64,000 bases of DNA from contig JACJWV010000005.1 in the NCBI GenBank assembly GCA_020636915.1, forward strand, positions 62,001 to 126,000, given 5' to 3'. The notes beneath the pieces are model-generated. The model searched no databases. It worked only from the letters and a program-made list of their open reading frames with translations, and was not told the origin of the DNA. Positions 1 to 8,590 of this stretch are shown here, piece after piece. How positions within the stretch are numbered: position 1 is the stretch's first letter; each line of letters starts with the position of its first letter. The DNA comes from Nocardioides sp. Lineage in GTDB: Bacteria; Actinomycetota; Actinomycetes; Propionibacteriales; Nocardioidaceae. The position numbers and the translations under genes are program-made.

Positions 1-160
1 ACTTCACCACGGCCTTCGACGGGAACGCCGACGCCGGGATGGACGCGACCGACGGCGCCGGTCCCACCGTGGCGGCCGCCACGGCGAGCGCGGCGACGAC
101 GGCGGCGACCCTAGAGGTGCGCCGGTCCAACGCCCCGCGTGCCCTGCTCCAGATCCTCAT
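1..160 (-). CDS. N-terminus of a secreted protein (truncated by window edge)
   Basis: The first 53 codons run off the left edge of the window. The predicted peptide begins MRIWSRARGALDRRTSRVAA and continues as an alanine/valine-rich hydrophobic stretch (about residues 18-33), followed by small residues. This is a standard Sec signal peptide: positive N-region, hydrophobic core and a likely cleavage site around residues 30-40. The ATG at 160 is preceded by a strong GAGGAGG ribosome binding site. The mature domain lies outside the window, so no function can be assigned. The gene is divergent from the DUF2975 gene. Confidence 0.7.
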   Translation of the reverse strand, partial: MRIWSRARGALDRRTSRVAAVVAALAVAAATVGPAPSVASIPASAFPSKAVVK

Positions 161-315
161 GACGACCTCCTCGTCCTCGAGCCTCGGGTGGGTCCCACGC
201 CTCATTCTGCTCCTGCGCCCCGCTCGTGAGAGGCGGATCCGCGGCTTCCGCACCCTGGTCAAGTCTGTCGTTTTTCGATAGATTCCGATCGTTGGTCGAT
301 CAGAGAGGGTCCGGA

Positions 316-822
316 ATGAGTCAGCTCGCCGTCATCGCGTTGCGGACCGTGATCGCGATCGCCCTCGCGGGATCGCTCGTCGTCCAGGGGGTGCTGCTCC
401 CCCTGACCTGGCTCGACCTGGACCAGGCCCGTCCCGGGGTCCGGGTGGCCGTCGTCGTGCTGGTGCTGCTGCTCGTGGTGACGATGCAGGTGACCGCGGT
501 CTGCATCTGGAGGCTGCTCACGATGGTGCGGCGCGGCACCGTCTTCTCCCCTGCGGCGTTCCGCTACGTCGACGTCGTGATCGGTGCGATCGCGGCGGCG
601 GCGGCCTGCGTCCTCGGGATCGCTGTCGTCGCCGCCTACAGCAACCGGACCACGCCGGGCGACGAGGTGGCGCCCGGTGTCGTCGGGCTGATCTGCGGGG
701 CGTCGCTCGTGGCCGGGGGCGTCGCCCTCATCGTGCTGGTGCTGCGCATGCTCCTGGCCCAGGCGGTCGCGCTGGACGTCGAGGCACGGCACCTGCAGTC
801 CGAGCTGGACGAGGTGATCTGA
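316..822 (+). CDS. DUF2975 family membrane protein
   Basis: The 168-residue product has four hydrophobic segments (about residues 5-28, 42-64, 90-112 and 128-150), as in DUF2975 proteins, which are small integral membrane proteins of unknown role. ATG 316 is chosen because it follows GAGAGGGT and starts right at the first membrane span; the frame is open further upstream but without a sensible signal. A TAGATT at 279-284 is a plausible -10 box. The gene overlaps the next (HTH) gene by one base (TGATG). DUF2975 proteins are typically paired with a YozG/Cro-type regulator, and the same pairing is seen here. Confidence 0.75.
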   Translation: MSQLAVIALRTVIAIALAGSLVVQGVLLPLTWLDLDQARPGVRVAVVVLVLLLVVTMQVTAVCIWRLLTMVRRGTVFSPAAFRYVDVVIGAIAAAAACVLGIAVVAAYSNRTTPGDEVAPGVVGLICGASLVAGGVALIVLVLRMLLAQAVALDVEARHLQSELDEVI

Positions 823-1109
823 TGCCGATCGTCGTCGACATCGACCTGATGCTCGCCCGGCGCAAGATGGCCGTGGGCACGCTCGCCGAGCGGATCGGCA
901 TCACCCCGGCCAACCTCGCGGTGCTGAAGAACGGCCGGGCCAAGGCGGTGCGGTTCACCACGCTGGCCGCTCTGTGCGAGGTCCTGCAGTGCCAGCCCGG
1001 CGACCTCCTGCGCTGGGTGCCCGACGAGCAAGCCACCGTGGAGGCGGCCGCGCCGGCGGACCCGCCGGACGTCATGCGCTCGGAGCCGTCGACGGCTCCG
1101 AGCGCATGA
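822..1109 (+). CDS. Cro/YozG-type HTH regulator paired with DUF2975
   Basis: This 95-residue protein contains a compact helix-turn-helix (about residues 10-65: LARRKMAVGTLAERIGI, then ITPANLAVLKNGRAKAVRF and LCEVLQCQPGDLL). That is the XRE/YozG layout of small cytoplasmic regulators (COG3655-like). It is translationally coupled to the DUF2975 gene and probably controls that gene or senses through it; the target is inferred, not shown. The last eleven codons and the stop lie inside a perfect 40-base palindrome, so the C-terminal tail (MRSEPSTAPSA) may be a by-product of that element. Confidence 0.8.
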   Translation: MPIVVDIDLMLARRKMAVGTLAERIGITPANLAVLKNGRAKAVRFTTLAALCEVLQCQPGDLLRWVPDEQATVEAAAPADPPDVMRSEPSTAPSA

Positions 1110-1110
1110 C
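1071..1110. terminator. Perfect 40-base palindrome overlapping the HTH stop codon
   Basis: Bases 1071-1090 (GTCATGCGCTCGGAGCCGTC) are the exact reverse complement of 1091-1110, giving an unbroken 20-base-pair stem with no fixed loop. There is no T-run after it, as is common for actinobacterial terminators. It includes the HTH stop codon and lies 31 bases before the bioB -35 box, so termination that insulates the biotin operon is the simplest role. A protein-binding site is the alternative. Confidence 0.6.
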
Positions 1111-1140
1111 GTAACGCGATCTCATCGGGTCGGACACCGG

Positions 1141-1169
1141 TTGTCGGCGACGTCCGAGGGCTCTAACCT
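1141..1169 (+). promoter_or_regulatory. bioB promoter
   Basis: TTGTCG (1141-1146) and TAACCT (1164-1169) are separated by exactly 17 bases, a good match to an actinobacterial housekeeping sigma promoter. The -10 box touches the first of two BioQ-like operators, so repressor binding would cover the -10 and start point. An AGGAGA ribosome binding site precedes the bioB ATG at 1218. Confidence 0.7.
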
Positions 1170-1196
1170 GAACGCCGTTCACCTGAACACCGTTCA
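1169..1196. promoter_or_regulatory. Tandem BioQ-like operators
   Basis: Two perfect 13-base palindromes, TGAACGCCGTTCA (1169-1181) and TGAACACCGTTCA (1184-1196), lie 15 bases apart between the -10 box and the bioB start. They match the TGAAC-N3-GTT type motif described for the TetR-family biotin repressor BioQ of corynebacteria and mycobacteria. No bioQ gene is next to the operon, so the regulator must be encoded outside this window. Confidence 0.75.
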
Positions 1197-1217
1197 GGGC
1201 CACGCCCGAGGAGAACC

Positions 1218-2327
1218 ATGACGACCGCTGCGCCCACCCCGGCACCGACCACGGCACCGACCTTCGACCTGCTCGCCGACCGGATCCTGGCCGGTGGCAC
1301 CGCCACCGCGGAGGACGCGCTGGCGGTGCTGCGGGCCGACGACACCGAGCTCCTGCACGTGGTGGCGGCGGCCGGCCGGCTGCGGCGGGCGCACTTCGGC
1401 AACACGGTCAAGGTCAACTACCTGGTCAACCTCAAGTCGGGCCTGTGCCAGGAGAACTGCAACTACTGCAGCCAGGCGCTCGGGTCGACCGCACCGATCC
1501 TGAAGTACTCCTGGCTCTCGGCCGACCAGACCCTAAAGCAGGCGGGCGCCGGCCTGCGCGGCGGGGCGAGCCGGGTGTGCCTGGTCGCCTCGGGGCGCGG
1601 ACCGTCGGACCGCGACATCGACAAGGTCACCGAGCTGACCCGGGCGCTCAAGAGCGAGCACCCCGACGTCGAGGTCTGCGCCTGCCTGGGCCTGCTCCAG
1701 GACGGCCAGGGCGAGCGGCTCCGCGAGGCCGGGGTCGACGCCTACAACCACAACATCAACACCGCCGAGTCCCACCACGACCAGATCGTGCAGACCCACA
1801 CGTACGACGACCGCGTGGACACCATCGGCAAGGCCAAGTCGGCCGGGCTGTCCCCCTGCTCGGGCCTGATCGCCGGACTCGGCGAGACCGACGAGCAGCT
1901 GGTCGAGGCGCTGTTCGCCCTCGCGGCCCTGGACGCGGACTCGATCCCGGTCAACTTCCTGATGCCCTTCGACGGCACCCCCTACGAGAACACCTGGGAG
2001 CTCTCCCCCACCCGGTGCGTGAAGATCCTGGCGATGGCCCGGTTCGTCTGCCCCGACAAGGAGATCCGGATCGCCGGTGGCCGCGAGATGCACCTGCGCT
2101 CGCTCCAGGCGCTCGCCCTGCAGGTAGCCAACTCCATCTTCCTCGGCGACTACCTCACCTCCGAGGGCCAGGACGCCCGCGCCGACCTCCAGATGCTCGA
2201 GGACAGCGGGTTCGTCGTCCTCGGCTCCGAGGAGGCGCCCGGCCGCGAGGCCGAGGCCCTCGACCCGGCGCGGGACCCGGCGATCCGTCGCCGCGGGGCG
2301 GGCACCGAGGTGCCGGCGAACGCATGA
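1218..2327 (+). CDS. bioB: Biotin synthase
   Basis: Radical-SAM enzyme that inserts sulfur into dethiobiotin, the last step of biotin synthesis. The 369-residue product carries the CxxxCxxC cluster motif as CQENCNYC (Cys77, Cys81, Cys84) and the family YNHNINT motif near residue 176. It has a 15-residue Ala/Pro/Thr-rich N-terminal extension and a charged C-terminal tail. It is first in a tightly coupled operon and its stop overlaps the bioA start (ATGA). The leader carries two BioQ-like operators, so the operon is probably repressed when biotin is ample. Confidence 0.97.
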   Translation: MTTAAPTPAPTTAPTFDLLADRILAGGTATAEDALAVLRADDTELLHVVAAAGRLRRAHFGNTVKVNYLVNLKSGLCQENCNYCSQALGSTAPILKYSWLSADQTLKQAGAGLRGGASRVCLVASGRGPSDRDIDKVTELTRALKSEHPDVEVCACLGLLQDGQGERLREAGVDAYNHNINTAESHHDQIVQTHTYDDRVDTIGKAKSAGLSPCSGLIAGLGETDEQLVEALFALAALDADSIPVNFLMPFDGTPYENTWELSPTRCVKILAMARFVCPDKEIRIAGGREMHLRSLQALALQVANSIFLGDYLTSEGQDARADLQMLEDSGFVVLGSEEAPGREAEALDPARDPAIRRRGAGTEVPANA

Positions 2328-3595
2328 CCGACCTGCTCGGGCTGCTGGCGTTCGACCGGGCGCACGTCTGGCACCCCTACACCTCGATGACCGAACCGGC
2401 CGCTGTCCGGCTGGTGACCGGCGCGGACGGCGTACGCCTCACCCTCGACGACGGCGCGCAGGTCGTCGACGCGATGTCGTCGTGGTGGTCGGCGATCCAC
2501 GGCTACCGGGTCCCGGAGCTGGACGCCGCGCTGGTCGAGCAGAGCGGACGGATGAGCCACGTCATGTTCGGCGGGCTGACCCACGCCCCCGCGGTGCGCC
2601 TGGCCGAGCGGCTGGTCGCGATCACGCCCGATCCGCTCCAGCACGTCTTCCTGGCCGACTCCGGATCGGTCAGCGTCGAGGTCGCGATCAAGATGGTGCT
2701 CCAGCACCAGCGCGGGCTGGGCCGGCCCGAGCGGACCCGGCTGCTGACGCTGCGCGGCGGCTACCACGGCGACACCTTCGGGTGCATGAGCGTCTGCGAC
2801 CCGGTCGGCGGGATGCACTCGATGTTCACCGCCGTGCTGCCCCCGCAGGTCTTCGCCGATCGGCCTCCCGCACCGGGCGGCGACGTGGCGGGCTGGGCCG
2901 ACGGCGTACGACGGCTCGCGGCCGCCCACGCGCACGAGCTCGCCGGCATCGTGGTCGAGCCCCTGCTGCAGGGCGCGGGCGGCATGCATGCCTACGACCC
3001 GGCCTGCCTGGTGGTGCTGCGCGAGGTGGCCGACGAGCACGGGCTGGTCCTGGTGTTCGACGAGATCGCCACCGGTCTCGGCCGCACCGGGCACCTGTTC
3101 GTCAGCGAGCGGGTTGTCCCGGACATCCTCTGCGTGGGCAAGGCGCTGACCGGCGGCTACCTGACCCTGGCCGCCGTGCTCACCACCGGCGAGGTCGCCC
3201 GCGGGATCTCGGCGAGCGAGTCCGGGGTGCTCATGCACGGCCCCACGTTCATGGGCAACCCGCTGGCCTGCGCGGTCGCACTCGCCAGCCTCGACCTGCT
3301 CGAGCGCCGCGACTGGCGCGCTGACGTCGCCCGGCTCCACGACGGCCTGACCTCGGGGCTGGCACCGCTGCGCTCCGCACCCGGGGTCGCCGACGTGCGC
3401 ACCCTCGGGGCGGTCGGTGTCGTCCAGCTCGACCACCCCGTGGACGTCGCGAAGGCGACGCAGGCCGCGCTCGAGGAGGGCGTGTGGATCCGGCCCTTCC
3501 GCGACCTGATCTACACGATGCCGCCCTACGTCACCGACGACGACGACGTCGCCCGGATCTGCCGGGCGGTCGCGCGCGCGACCGAGGTCGCCTGA
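2324..3595 (+). CDS. bioA: Adenosylmethionine-8-amino-7-oxononanoate aminotransferase
   Basis: PLP-dependent class III aminotransferase that converts KAPA to DAPA with S-adenosylmethionine as amino donor. The 423-residue protein begins with the BioA-specific HVWHPYTSM motif (about residues 13-21). It has the SVSVEVAIKM and GGYHGDTFGCMS cofactor-binding stretches, the VFDEIATGLGRTG motif and the PLP lysine in CVGKALTGGYL. ATG 2324 overlaps the bioB stop by four bases, indicating translational coupling; its stop overlaps the bioF start by one base. Confidence 0.97.
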   Translation: MTDLLGLLAFDRAHVWHPYTSMTEPAAVRLVTGADGVRLTLDDGAQVVDAMSSWWSAIHGYRVPELDAALVEQSGRMSHVMFGGLTHAPAVRLAERLVAITPDPLQHVFLADSGSVSVEVAIKMVLQHQRGLGRPERTRLLTLRGGYHGDTFGCMSVCDPVGGMHSMFTAVLPPQVFADRPPAPGGDVAGWADGVRRLAAAHAHELAGIVVEPLLQGAGGMHAYDPACLVVLREVADEHGLVLVFDEIATGLGRTGHLFVSERVVPDILCVGKALTGGYLTLAAVLTTGEVARGISASESGVLMHGPTFMGNPLACAVALASLDLLERRDWRADVARLHDGLTSGLAPLRSAPGVADVRTLGAVGVVQLDHPVDVAKATQAALEEGVWIRPFRDLIYTMPPYVTDDDDVARICRAVARATEVA

Positions 3596-4725
3596 TGGCT
3601 GCCCCGACCGGGTGGGACGGGTGGCTGGCCGAGCGGGCGGCCGCTCGCGAGGACGCCGGTCTCACCCGGCGGCTCCACCCGCGCGCGCCGGACGACCCGG
3701 TCACCGACCTGGCGGGCAACGACTACCTCGGCCTGGGTCGCCACCCCGCCGTACGCCGTGCCGCCGCGGACGCCGCCCTGACCTGGGGGGCCGGCGCGGG
3801 CGCGTCTCGGCTGGTCACCGGCACCCTCGCCCTCCACGAGGAGCTCGAGCGCGAGCTCGCCGACTGGCTCGGCCAGCCGGCGGCGCTGGCGTGCTCGACC
3901 GGCTACCACGCCAACCTCGCCGTCGTGACCGCGCTGGCCGACCGCGACACCCACGTGATCTCCGACGCCCACGTCCACGCCTCGCTCATCGACGCCGTCC
4001 GGCTCTCCCGCGCACACCTGACCGTGGTCCCCCACAACGACGTCGACGCTGTCCGCACCGCGCTCGCCGGCAGCACCCGGCGGACCCTCGTGCTCACCGA
4101 GTCGATCTACTCCGTGCTCGGCGACCGGGCGCCCCTGGCGGACCTCGCCGACGTGTGCCACGCGCATGGCGCCTGGCTGCTGGTCGACGAGGCCCACGCC
4201 GTCGGTGTCCACGGCGCCGGCCTGGTGCACGGCCTCGGCCTGGCCGGCCGGCCCGACGTCGTGGTCACCGCCACCCTCTCCAAGAGCCTGGGCAGCCAGG
4301 GCGGGGCCGTCCTCGGTCCTGCCGCCCTGGTCGAGCACCTGGTCAACACCGCCCGCCCGTTCATCTTCGACACCGGGCTGAACCCGGCCGCCGCGGCGGC
4401 CGCCCTCGCCGCCGCCCGGATCGCCCGTGCCGACCCCGCGCTCGCGGCCACCGTCCACGCCCGCGTCGACGGGCTCGCGGAGCTGCTCGGCGTCGCCCCG
4501 CCGGCGGGCGCAGTGCTGTCGGTGCCGATGCCCTCACCCCGGGCCGCGGTCGCCGCGCAGGCCGAGCTGCTCGCCGAGGGGGTGCGCGTCGGCTGCTTCC
4601 GGCCGCCGTCGGTGCCCGACGGGATCTCGCGGCTGCGGGTCACCGCGAGCGCCGGCGTGGCCGAGGAGGAGTGGCAGCGGGCCACCAAGGCGCTCGACGC
4701 CGTGGTGCTGGAGCTCGGTCGGTGA
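3595..4725 (+). CDS. bioF: 8-amino-7-oxononanoate synthase
   Basis: PLP-dependent alpha-oxoamine synthase that condenses pimeloyl-thioester with alanine to KAPA, the first ring-assembly step. The 376-residue product shows the family signature NDYLGLGRHP near residue 40, GAGASRLVTG, the acidic LLVDEAHAVG motif and the lysine motif TLSKSLGSQGG. Its start overlaps the bioA stop (TGATG), and its stop overlaps the bioD GTG start by four bases. No bioH, bioC or bioI is nearby, so pimeloyl precursor supply must come from elsewhere. Confidence 0.97.
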   Translation: MAAPTGWDGWLAERAAAREDAGLTRRLHPRAPDDPVTDLAGNDYLGLGRHPAVRRAAADAALTWGAGAGASRLVTGTLALHEELERELADWLGQPAALACSTGYHANLAVVTALADRDTHVISDAHVHASLIDAVRLSRAHLTVVPHNDVDAVRTALAGSTRRTLVLTESIYSVLGDRAPLADLADVCHAHGAWLLVDEAHAVGVHGAGLVHGLGLAGRPDVVVTATLSKSLGSQGGAVLGPAALVEHLVNTARPFIFDTGLNPAAAAAALAAARIARADPALAATVHARVDGLAELLGVAPPAGAVLSVPMPSPRAAVAAQAELLAEGVRVGCFRPPSVPDGISRLRVTASAGVAEEEWQRATKALDAVVLELGR

Positions 4726-5411
4726 CCGGCCGCGTGGTGGTCGTCACCGGCACCAGCACCGGGGTCGGCAAGACCGTCGTCACCGCAGCCCTGGCCGCCC
4801 ACGCGACCGCGCTCGGCCGGAGCGTGGCCGTCGTGAAGCCGGTGCAGACCGGCACCGACGACGGCGACTCCGACGCCCGCGAGATCCACCACCTCACCGG
4901 GGTCGAGGTCCACGAGCACATGACCCTGGCCGAGCCGCTCGCGCCCGACACCGCCGCCCGGCGGGCCGGCGTCGTCGTCCCGACCGTCGCCGAGCACGCC
5001 GACCGGATTGCACCGCTCACGGCGTCGCACGACCTCGTCCTGGTCGAGGGAGCCGGCGGGCTCCTCGTCCGACTCGACACCGACGGCGGCACCCTGCTCG
5101 ACCTCGCCGACCGCCTCGCCGGCGCCGGGTTGGACGCCTCCTTCCTCGTCGTCAGCGCCCCGGGCCTCGGGACGCTCAACCACACCGAGCTCACGGTCGA
5201 CGCCGTCCAGCGCCGTGGCCACCCGGTGCAGGGGATCGTCGTCGGCTCCTGGCCCGCCGAGCCCGGCCTGGCCGAGCGCTGCAACCGCGACGACCTCCCC
5301 CGGGTCACCGGGTTGCCGGTGCTCGGCGTCGTGCCGGCGGGCGCCGGTGGGCTCGACCGCGCCGCCTTCCTCGCCGCCGCCGGCGGCTGGCTCGCCGCCT
5401 GGCCGGCCTGA
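4722..5411 (+). CDS. bioD: Dethiobiotin synthetase
   Basis: ATP-dependent carboxylase that closes the ureido ring of dethiobiotin from DAPA and CO2. The 229-residue protein begins with the P-loop VVTGTSTGVGKTVVTAALA and has the substrate-binding VEGAGGLLV motif near residue 107. GTG 4722 is the start that gives the P-loop at the expected N-terminal position and overlaps the bioF stop as GTGA. It completes the bioBAFD set, so one transcript holds every enzyme from pimeloyl-thioester to biotin. Confidence 0.96.
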   Translation: MTGRVVVVTGTSTGVGKTVVTAALAAHATALGRSVAVVKPVQTGTDDGDSDAREIHHLTGVEVHEHMTLAEPLAPDTAARRAGVVVPTVAEHADRIAPLTASHDLVLVEGAGGLLVRLDTDGGTLLDLADRLAGAGLDASFLVVSAPGLGTLNHTELTVDAVQRRGHPVQGIVVGSWPAEPGLAERCNRDDLPRVTGLPVLGVVPAGAGGLDRAAFLAAAGGWLAAWPA

Positions 5412-5445
5412 CCGCCTCCGCGACGGGTCAGGTCAGGAGGCCGGC
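5402..5445. terminator. Bidirectional hairpin between bioD and the deaminase gene
   Basis: GCCGGCCT (5402-5409) pairs with AGGCCGGC (5438-5445), and the inner CCTGACC (5407-5413) can pair with either of two overlapping GGTCAGG copies (5426-5437). The stem spans the stop codons of two convergent genes only 21 bases apart and can act for both strands. No T-run follows. Confidence 0.5.
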
Positions 5446-6449
5446 TCGCCCAGCCAGGCGTCGATCTCGCGGTCGAGCGCGACCTTGCGTCCCTGCGGCA
5501 GGAAGCTCGCCTCGACCGAGTGGTGCGCGAGCCGGGCCAGGTCGGCCCGGTCCAGGCCGAGCTGGTCGGCAACGGCCGCGTAGTTGTCGTCGACGTACCC
5601 GCCGAAGTACGCCGGGTCGTCGGAGTTGATCGTGGTCACGACCCCTGCGGCGAGGAGCTGGGGCAGGACGTGGTCGGCGAGCGACTCGAAGACCCGGAGC
5701 CGCACGTTGGACAGCGGGCAGACGGTGAGCGGGATCCGGTCGACGACCAGTCGCTGCACGAGCGTGTGGTCCCGGACGGACTGCACGCCGTGGTCGACCC
5801 GCTGGACGCCGAGCAGGTCCAGGGCCTCCCACACGTAGTCGGGCCCGGCCTCCTCGCCGGCGTGCGCGACCCGGTGCAGCCCGAGCTCCGCGGCGCGTGC
5901 GTAGACGTCGGTGAACTCCGAGGCGGGGTGGCCCACCTCGGCGGAGTCCAGGCCGATCCCGATGATCGGCGCCTTCATCGCCACCAGCTGCTCGAGCACC
6001 TCGAGCGCCTCCTCGCTGCTGCGGTCGCGCAGGAAGCAGGCGATCAGCGCGCTGGTCGTCCCGGTCTCGGCCGTGCCCGCGTACGCGCCCTCGACCAGGC
6101 CCTCGACCACCTCGGCGAGCGGCACGCCGCGGACCAGGTGCGCCTGGGGGTCGAAGAAGATCTCGGCGTGCCGCACCCCGCCGGCCGCGGCCCGGCGCAG
6201 GTAGGCCGCAGTCAGCCGGGCGAAGTCGTCCGCGGTGCGGAGCACCGCCATGTTGGCGTAGTAGAGGTCCAGGAAGCTCTGCAGGTCCTCGAAGGCGTAG
6301 CGGGCGCGCAGGTCGTCCAGCGAGGCGTACGGAAGCTCCATGCCGTGCCGGGAGGCCAGCTCGAAGATGAGCTCGGGCTCCAGCGTCCCCTCGATGTGGA
6401 GGTGGAGCTCGACCTTGGGCAGGGCGGTGATGTCGGTCGGGCTGCTCAT
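5433..6449 (-). CDS. Adenosine/adenine deaminase family enzyme
   Basis: Zinc-dependent purine deaminase of the amidohydrolase superfamily, 338 residues. Metal and catalytic motifs are all present: HLHIEG (His16, His18), HAGEE near residue 195, a histidine in RVDHGVQS, and SDDPAYFGGY near residue 277. The SNVRLRVF and SDDPAYFGGY stretches resemble type 2 adenine deaminases as well as bacterial adenosine deaminases, so the substrate (adenosine or adenine) is not settled by sequence reading. The gene is convergent with bioD; the next gene upstream ends 9 bases before its start. Confidence 0.85.
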   Translation of the reverse strand: MSSPTDITALPKVELHLHIEGTLEPELIFELASRHGMELPYASLDDLRARYAFEDLQSFLDLYYANMAVLRTADDFARLTAAYLRRAAAGGVRHAEIFFDPQAHLVRGVPLAEVVEGLVEGAYAGTAETGTTSALIACFLRDRSSEEALEVLEQLVAMKAPIIGIGLDSAEVGHPASEFTDVYARAAELGLHRVAHAGEEAGPDYVWEALDLLGVQRVDHGVQSVRDHTLVQRLVVDRIPLTVCPLSNVRLRVFESLADHVLPQLLAAGVVTTINSDDPAYFGGYVDDNYAAVADQLGLDRADLARLAHHSVEASFLPQGRKVALDREIDAWLGEPAS

Positions 6450-6458
6450 GCTGCCTGT

Positions 6459-7676
6459 CTACTCCGCGCTGACGTGGTCCGCGACCGAACGCAGCACGTC
6501 GTAAGTCTCCTGCTCGTCCTGGTCCGTGCCGTGGTCGCTGAGCTTGACGATGACGGTGCCGGTCTCGGGGTTGACGTAGGTGTACTGGCCGTAGACGCCC
6601 AGCATGGACAGGTCGGCGCCGTCGCCCCCCGGAGGGTGCCACCACTGCGCGGAGTACTCCCAGCCGTCGACCTCCAGCGGCGCCGGCGTCTCGATGCGCG
6701 TTATCCACGCCCGGGGCACGACCTGGCGGCCGTCGACCCGGCCGTCGTCGAGCACGAGCTGACCCACCCGCGCGAAGTCGCGCGCCGTGGCGTTGACCGA
6801 CGCGAACGCCTTCTCGACCCCGCCTTCGTGGTCGAGGTTCCACCGGGCCGACTCCTCGGCCCCGACGGGCTTCCAGATGCCCTCGGACAGCAGGTCGGAG
6901 AGGTTCTGACCCGTCACCTCGGCCAGGATCAGGCCCAGGAGCTCGGTGTCGACGCTGCGGTAGACGCCCTTCGTGCCGGGTGTGTAGTCGACCGAGCGGT
7001 GGTCGTGGACGAAGCCGGGCAGGTCGGTGGTGAGGTACATCCGCGAGGTGCCGGTGAAGGGCCAGTACTCGTTGTAGACCTCCGAGACGTCGACCCCGGC
7101 GGTCATGTCCAGCAGCTCCCGCACGGTGACGTCGTCGTACTCCCCGCCGGTCGCGTAGCCGGGCAGCAGGTCGACGACGCGGTCGTCCTCGGTCAGCTCG
7201 CCGCGGCCGATCGCCTGGCCCACCAGCAGCGAGACCAGCGACTTGGCCATGGAGAACGACGACTGCCGGGTCGAGCCGTCGACCCCGTCGGCGTACCACT
7301 CGTAGGCGAGCCGGCCGTCCTGGAGCACCAGGAACGAGTTGGTGTGGGTCGTCGTCAGGAACTCGTCGAACGGGATCTCCGACCCCTTCCAGGGCACGGT
7401 GTCGGGCATCGTCGCGGGCGCCTCCTCGAGCACGCGCGGCTCCCCAGCCTCGACGGTGCGATAGGGGAAGAGCTCACCCCACTTCGACGGCGGCGCGGTC
7501 TCCAGCTTCGCCAGGGTGTGCGGCGGCGGGACCTCCATGACCGCGGTCGCCACGTAGGCGCCGCCGACCAGCAGCGCCAGTGTCAGCGGGACCACGACCA
7601 GGACCCATCGCCACCGGCGCCGCCTGCGGTCCGGTGGCTGCGCGGGCGTCGCCGGTGCGGCCGGGTCGGGACTCAT
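6459..7676 (-). CDS. Membrane-anchored class C beta-lactamase-fold serine hydrolase
   Basis: The 405-residue protein has a basic N-terminus and one hydrophobic segment (about residues 25-47), then a serine hydrolase domain. Nucleophile and general base are in SFSMAKS (SxxK), and the second catalytic motif is VYRSVDTELLG (YxS). This arrangement is closest to the 6-aminohexanoate-dimer hydrolase/esterase branch rather than to true beta-lactamases. It likely acts outside the cytoplasmic membrane; the substrate is unknown. ATG 7676 overlaps the upstream alpha/beta hydrolase stop by four bases. Confidence 0.85.
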   Translation of the reverse strand: MSPDPAAPATPAQPPDRRRRRWRWVLVVVPLTLALLVGGAYVATAVMEVPPPHTLAKLETAPPSKWGELFPYRTVEAGEPRVLEEAPATMPDTVPWKGSEIPFDEFLTTTHTNSFLVLQDGRLAYEWYADGVDGSTRQSSFSMAKSLVSLLVGQAIGRGELTEDDRVVDLLPGYATGGEYDDVTVRELLDMTAGVDVSEVYNEYWPFTGTSRMYLTTDLPGFVHDHRSVDYTPGTKGVYRSVDTELLGLILAEVTGQNLSDLLSEGIWKPVGAEESARWNLDHEGGVEKAFASVNATARDFARVGQLVLDDGRVDGRQVVPRAWITRIETPAPLEVDGWEYSAQWWHPPGGDGADLSMLGVYGQYTYVNPETGTVIVKLSDHGTDQDEQETYDVLRSVADHVSAE

Positions 7677-8443
7677 GGCTGCGGCAGCACCCGCCCGGCC
7701 CAGGACGTGATCGCGTCGACCACCTCGCGCGGTCGCGTCACCGTCGGCACGTGCCCCGCGCCCGCGATCACCACGAGCTCGGCGTCCGCGATGGCCGCGG
7801 CGACCGCCTGACCCACGCCGAGGGGTACGACGGCGTCGAGCTCGCCGTGCACCACGAGGGTCGGGACTGTGACGGCCGAGAGGTCCGGCGCGACGTACCC
7901 GTCGTCGAAGGTCTCGAGGAGCCGGGCCGCGGCCTCCGGATCGGCGCGGAGCAGGATCTGACGCCCCCAGCGCCGCAGGTGCTCGCTGTCCGGCTCGGGG
8001 ACGCAGGCGTCGACGAACGCCGCGACGTACGCCGGGTAGTCCGCGCGGACCGACGTGGTGTCCAGCGGCGTCGGAGGTGGCGCCGGCAGGCCGCCCACGA
8101 GCACCAGCCCCTCGAAGCGCTCGGGCCGCTCGACGACCGCCTGCAGGCAGGTCATCGCCCCCATCGACTCGGCGGCCAGGACGCACCGGTCGACGCCGTA
8201 CCGGTCGAGCACGACGAAGAGATCGTCGACCAGCTCCTGAGGACCGATGTCGGCGGCCGGCGCGGTGCTCACGCCCGACCCGCGGTGGTCGTAGGCGATG
8301 CCGCGCCACTGCTCCTGCATCAGCTGGAGCGGCTCGAGCCACAGCTCCCAGCTGCCGGCCCAGCCGCCGTGCGTGACCAGGGTGCGGGGTCCGGTGCCGA
8401 TCTGCACCGTGCTCAGCCGGTGGCCGCCGGCCTCGATGAACAT
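7673..8443 (-). CDS. Alpha/beta-fold hydrolase
   Basis: Cytoplasmic 256-residue hydrolase with oxyanion motif THGGWAGS, nucleophile elbow AESMGA (serine near residue 93), an aspartate in HGELDAVVP and a histidine in GAGHVPT. This is the usual Ser-Asp-His set. The family includes esterases, lactonases and haloperoxidase-like enzymes, and the substrate cannot be read from sequence. TACCCT at 8450-8455 lies exactly six bases before the ATG, so the transcript is probably leaderless. Four-base coupling to the downstream serine hydrolase suggests a two-gene operon. Confidence 0.85.
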   Translation of the reverse strand: MFIEAGGHRLSTVQIGTGPRTLVTHGGWAGSWELWLEPLQLMQEQWRGIAYDHRGSGVSTAPAADIGPQELVDDLFVVLDRYGVDRCVLAAESMGAMTCLQAVVERPERFEGLVLVGGLPAPPPTPLDTTSVRADYPAYVAAFVDACVPEPDSEHLRRWGRQILLRADPEAAARLLETFDDGYVAPDLSAVTVPTLVVHGELDAVVPLGVGQAVAAAIADAELVVIAGAGHVPTVTRPREVVDAITSWAGRVLPQP

Positions 8444-8590
8444 GCGTGGAGGGTAGTGGGGGCGAGCACCGCCGCTCAGGCGAACGACCGGGCCGGCGGA
8501 ACGGGTCTGGACACGCTCGAGCGGTGCTGCAGAGCGCGCTGGACACGCAGACCCCGTCCGGACGCTGACCCTGCCCCGGGGGCCGTGCCG

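Noticed and set aside
5413..7299. Frameshift or fusion in the adenosine deaminase region
   Set aside because: The deaminase and the serine hydrolase are both complete with their own starts; the long overlapping frame is a shadow.
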